NCBI GenBank assembly: GCA_031428975.1
Contig: JANOYR010000276.1
Coordinates: forward strand, 1 to 8,631
Reading direction: 5' to 3'
DNA: 8,631 nucleotides
Origin: JAAFIP01 sp031428975
Lineage (GTDB): Bacteria > Pseudomonadota > Gammaproteobacteria > Burkholderiales > Burkholderiaceae_C
Below are positions 6,333-8,631 of the stretch, piece after piece. The position numbers were made by a program, and so were the translations under genes. Under the pieces are notes generated by a model. It worked only from the letters and a program-made list of their open reading frames with translations, had not been told where the DNA came from and searched no databases. Within the stretch, counting starts at the first letter, position 1. Each line of letters starts with the position of its first letter.

Positions 6333-7382
6333 TTAAAAAATCCGTTTAAACCACAGCAGAGACAGTGCACTCGCGGCTATTGCCAAGATTGCTCCCAAAA
6401 GCGCCAGCAGTCCTGCAATTTCTGTTTCTTTTTTCTCCACCAGCAGGCGAGAAGACAGCTTGGTGTAGACTTTTTTCAAGTCTTCGGCTGAACCCGCGTA
6501 AAAATACTCGGCCTGTGTGCGCAGTGCTATGGCTTTGAGGCTTTCCTCGTCTAGGCGCACGCGCATAGACCAACCTTCAAAACCAATGGTCTCGCCGTCT
6601 TTGGTGCCAATGCCCACGGTGTAGACACGGACACCTTTGTCGGCAGCTAGTTTGGCCGCCTCGGCGGGGTCTACACCTGTCGTGCGTTGGCCATCTGTTA
6701 GCAAAATGATAGCTGCTGAGCCATAACTGCCAGCTGCTACGGGCGCTGCATCTTTAGTGTCTTTGCTTTCTTTGGGTTTATCTGCGCCACCCAGTGGGCG
6801 GCTGGCTGGGCGGCCGTATTGCATGTGCGCTAGGTCAATGCCTGCATCGGGAAATAGTGTGGCCAATGACACCACCATGCCATTGCCTATGGCCGTGCCG
6901 CGCTGCATTTGAAAGCGGTCTATGGCCGCCACTAAGTCTTCACGATTGACGGTGGGGGCTTGCACCAAGGCGGCAGTGCCTGCAAACGTGACAATACCGA
7001 CCTTCACATTGCGCGGCAAATCGGTCAAGAAGGCTTTGGCGGCGTTTTGCGCCGCTACCAACCGGTTGGGCAATACATCGGTGGCGCGCATCGAACCGGA
7101 CACATCCATGGCCAGCATAATGGTTTCTTGCTGCATGGGCAAAGTGACAATCGCTAGTGGGCGGGAAGCTGCAAAAATCATAGCTACTAATGCAAGCAGC
7201 ATAAGCGCAGGGGGTATGTGGCGCTTATAAGTGCTTTGCGTGCCCATGGCTAATTTAAGCAGTCCTAGCTGGCTGAAGTCGACACTGTGTTTAGCCTTGC
7301 GGCGCAGCAACCAAACATACAGCAGTACCAAAACAGGAACTGCCAGCATCAGCCAAAGCAGGTGTGGCCAAACAAAATTCAT
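6333..7382 (-). CDS. BatA-like VWA-domain membrane protein
   Basis: The 349-residue product has two N-terminal membrane helices (about 6-27 and 57-75), a von Willebrand factor A domain (about 85-315) and one C-terminal helix (about 322-345), the usual layout of Bat/aerotolerance-type VWA proteins. The metal site (MIDAS) is complete: DVSGS at 93-97, Thr163 in RGTAIG, and Asp230 in LLTDG. A polar Lys/Asp-rich insert lies at about 195-218. The VWA domain should face the periplasm and bind partners through a divalent metal ion, working with the MoxR ATPase and the DUF58 protein upstream. The start overlaps the DUF58 stop (ATGA), and AGGAG lies 7 bases ahead, inside the last DUF58 codons. It ends 9 bases from the convergent ferredoxin gene, and no BatB, BatC or BatD follows. 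Confidence 0.85.
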   Translation of the reverse strand: MNFVWPHLLWLMLAVPVLVLLYVWLLRRKAKHSVDFSQLGLLKLAMGTQSTYKRHIPPALMLLALVAMIFAASRPLAIVTLPMQQETIMLAMDVSGSMRATDVLPNRLVAAQNAAKAFLTDLPRNVKVGIVTFAGTAALVQAPTVNREDLVAAIDRFQMQRGTAIGNGMVVSLATLFPDAGIDLAHMQYGRPASRPLGGADKPKESKDTKDAAPVAAGSYGSAAIILLTDGQRTTGVDPAEAAKLAADKGVRVYTVGIGTKDGETIGFEGWSMRVRLDEESLKAIALRTQAEYFYAGSAEDLKKVYTKLSSRLLVEKKETEIAGLLALLGAILAIAASALSLLWFKRIF

Positions 7383-8350
7383 ACAAATCTCCTCATGGGG
7401 GTCGCGCTGCCCGCTGCGGCATGCGAGGTGCTGCCCGCTGCAGCATGTGAAGTGCTGCCCGCTGCGCAGCGGGCGCGCTGCTTACGCTGCTGGGCAAAGC
7501 GCATGATGGCCTCCACCAGCGGTTCGGTGGTGAGCAAATCGAGCGCATCGACTCCCGCGCGGATAAAAATACCTTGTAAATCGGCTTGGCGTTGTGCGGC
7601 CAGCTCTTCAAAACGCATGCGCAGCTTGGGGTTACTGGTGTCTACCAATAAAGCTTCGCCAGTTTCAGGGTCAGTTAAGCTCAGCATTCCCAAATCCGGC
7701 AAGGCGTTTTCAGCCGGATCGGCCAAGCGCACGGCTATGACCTCATGTTGAAGGGCAAGCTGGCCCAGCGCCTTCTCCCAGCCGGGCTGGCTGATGAAGT
7801 CAGACACCACAAAGACCAAGCTGCGGCGCTTGATTGTGCCCAGCGCGGCTGTGAGCAAATGGCTAAGTTGGGTGGCTTGTCTGCTAGGTTTTGGCTTTGC
7901 TTGTGGCAAAAGCTGGTGCAGCAGCCGCAGCACATGCAGGCGTCCGCTGCGCACTGGCAATAAGGCATCTAGCTGCTGGCTATACACCAGCGCCCCCACT
8001 TTGTTGCCATGGCGCGTCAGAAGACGCGCCAGCACACCAACAAAACCAACCAGTACGTCGCGTTTGCGCAGGGTTTGCGAGCCAAAATCCAGCGATGCAC
8101 TGGTGTCCAGCAAAAACCAAGCGCCCAGTTCGCGGTCTTCTGTGTATTGGCGCACATGGGGCACTTGCAGGCGGGCGGTCACGTTCCAGTCAATGTGGCG
8201 CACATCGTCGTGGAATTGGTATTCGCGTAAGTCCGCCAAATCTAACCCGCCTCCACGAAAAAGGGTGCGGTAGTCGCCTTGCAACAAACCGTCAAGACGG
8301 CGAATCACCGTCCACTCAAGGCGCTTGAGGATTTGCTCGGCTTGCTGCAT
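7379..8350 (-). CDS. DUF58 protein of the MoxR-VWA cluster
   Basis: The 323-residue cytoplasmic protein has the DUF58 signature REYQFHDDVRHIDWNVTAR (43-61) and a VWA-like fold with a MIDAS-type DTSAS at 82-86 and Asp184 in VVSDF. DUF58 proteins are commonly encoded right after MoxR AAA+ ATPases and are taken to be adaptors linking the ATPase to membrane VWA proteins; the substrate is unknown. No Shine-Dalgarno precedes the ATG at 8350, where the upstream bases are CTACCCTCACC, and an in-frame TAG at 8365-8363 rules out a longer form with a standard start. The family core ends near residue 292. Residues 295-319 are an Ala/Gly/Ser/His tail produced by a 24-base repeat. The stop overlaps the VWA start by four bases. 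Confidence 0.85.
   Translation of the reverse strand: MQQAEQILKRLEWTVIRRLDGLLQGDYRTLFRGGGLDLADLREYQFHDDVRHIDWNVTARLQVPHVRQYTEDRELGAWFLLDTSASLDFGSQTLRKRDVLVGFVGVLARLLTRHGNKVGALVYSQQLDALLPVRSGRLHVLRLLHQLLPQAKPKPSRQATQLSHLLTAALGTIKRRSLVFVVSDFISQPGWEKALGQLALQHEVIAVRLADPAENALPDLGMLSLTDPETGEALLVDTSNPKLRMRFEELAAQRQADLQGIFIRAGVDALDLLTTEPLVEAIMRFAQQRKQRARCAAGSTSHAAAGSTSHAAAGSATPMRRFV
7404..7465 (-). repeat. 24-base tandem repeat at the 3' end of the DUF58 gene
   Basis: Two full units (7404-7427 and 7428-7451) and a 14-base partial third (7452-7465) share the core GTGCTGCCCGCTGC followed by xGCATGxGA, on the plus strand. Because 24 is a multiple of three, each unit adds eight residues in frame (AAGSTSHA). 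The third unit runs into a perfect 18-base palindrome at 7457-7474. Confidence 0.85.
7457..7474. repeat. Perfect 18-base GC-rich palindrome inside the DUF58 gene
   Basis: GCCCGCTGCGCAGCGGGC reads the same on both strands. It abuts the 24-base repeat array, whose units contain its left half (GCCCGCTGC). On the mRNA it would form a strong hairpin close to the ribosome-binding site of the downstream VWA gene, about 75 bases away. It resembles a REP-like or other dispersed palindromic element, but no second copy is visible in this window. Confidence 0.7.
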
Positions 8351-8396
8351 GGTGAGGGTAGCCTAGGCGGGGGGATTTGCGCTTTAGCTTAGCGAC

Positions 8397-8631
8397 TTAG
8401 GCGGTGGCGGCTTCGGTGCTATGGGCCGCTTGGCTTGCAGAATGCGCGGTGGAATGAGCGGCTTCGTAATGCGCCAGCGGCTTGCTTGGGGGCAAGATTT
8501 TTTGCATGATCTTAGACACCATTCCATCAGGGGTCACGCCTTCGCTAAGCGCCTCGTAAGACAGCGATACGCGGTGTCTGAGCACATCGGGGGCAATATC
8601 GGTCATGTCTTCTGGCAAGGCGTAACTACGC
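8397..8631 (-). CDS. MoxR-family AAA+ ATPase, C-terminal part (5' end beyond right edge)
   Basis: Only the last 77 residues are in the window, reading from RSYALPEDMTD at the right edge to the TAA at 8397. The run ALPEDMTDIAPDVLRHRVSLSYEAL is the C-terminal lid (sensor 2) region of MoxR ATPases, ending in the usual KILPPSKPL. The Walker A and B motifs lie outside the window. MoxR ATPases act as chaperones that mature or insert cofactors into partner proteins, typically with DUF58 and VWA proteins encoded downstream, as here. After PPSKPL there is an extra tail, HYEAAHSTAHSASQAAHST, rich in Ala, His and Ser, which most MoxR proteins lack as far as I recall. The DUF58 gene starts 46 bases downstream with no terminator between, so they should share a transcript. 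Confidence 0.9.
   Translation of the reverse strand, partial: RSYALPEDMTDIAPDVLRHRVSLSYEALSEGVTPDGMVSKIMQKILPPSKPLAHYEAAHSTAHSASQAAHSTEAATA

Noticed and set aside
7794..8328. Plus-strand open frames opposite the DUF58 gene
   Set aside because: These are antisense shadows of a gene with a clear DUF58 signature; their products look like no known family.
1..8631. CRISPR array, tRNA or rRNA genes, phage or toxin-antitoxin modules
   Set aside because: No spaced direct repeats, cloverleaf or rRNA sequence, or relevant protein families were seen on either strand.

Overview
The window reads as a stretch of betaproteobacterial chromosome, most likely order Burkholderiales and probably Comamonadaceae. 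This rests on the type of its intracellular polyhydroxybutyrate (PHB) depolymerase, a short RnfB/RsxB-like ferredoxin next to it, and a MoxR-DUF58-VWA cluster. The family assignment is inferred from protein character and no database was searched.

Layout. Positions 1-102 look like the end of an IS4-family insertion sequence: a 13-codon transposase N-terminus read leftwards out of the window and an IS4-like terminal inverted repeat ending near 102. A strong rho-independent terminator (about 165-200) follows. It serves a very large leftward gene (220-3867) for a secreted, Ala/Thr/Ser-rich lipoprotein of about 1,210 residues, built from Ig-like and IPT-like beta modules and ending in an unrecognised cysteine-paired domain encoded by clearly AT-richer DNA. 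A 290-base divergent intergenic region (3868-4157) carries a perfect inverted repeat with a TGCAATGCA core, resembling a PhaR (PHB-responsive repressor) operator, placed over a possible -10 box just upstream of phaZ.

Rightward block. phaZ (4158-5669), with an unusual basic Ala/Lys/Pro tail, is followed after 3 bases by an RnfB/RsxB-like ferredoxin gene (5673-6323). Leftward block. A compact cluster is transcribed from the right edge in the order moxR (3' part only), DUF58, BatA-like VWA. It ends 9 bases from the ferredoxin gene, so the two blocks converge. MoxR, DUF58 and VWA proteins of this kind are thought to form a membrane-linked chaperone or metal-insertion machine. Here the BatB/C/D partners are not present downstream of the VWA gene.

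Most of the window is ordinary conserved chromosome. The parts most worth a second look are the PhaZ tail, the PhaR-like operator, the in-frame 24-base repeat array ending the DUF58 gene, the lipoprotein's C-terminal domain, and the IS edge. I found no convincing evidence of a wholly new multi-gene system.
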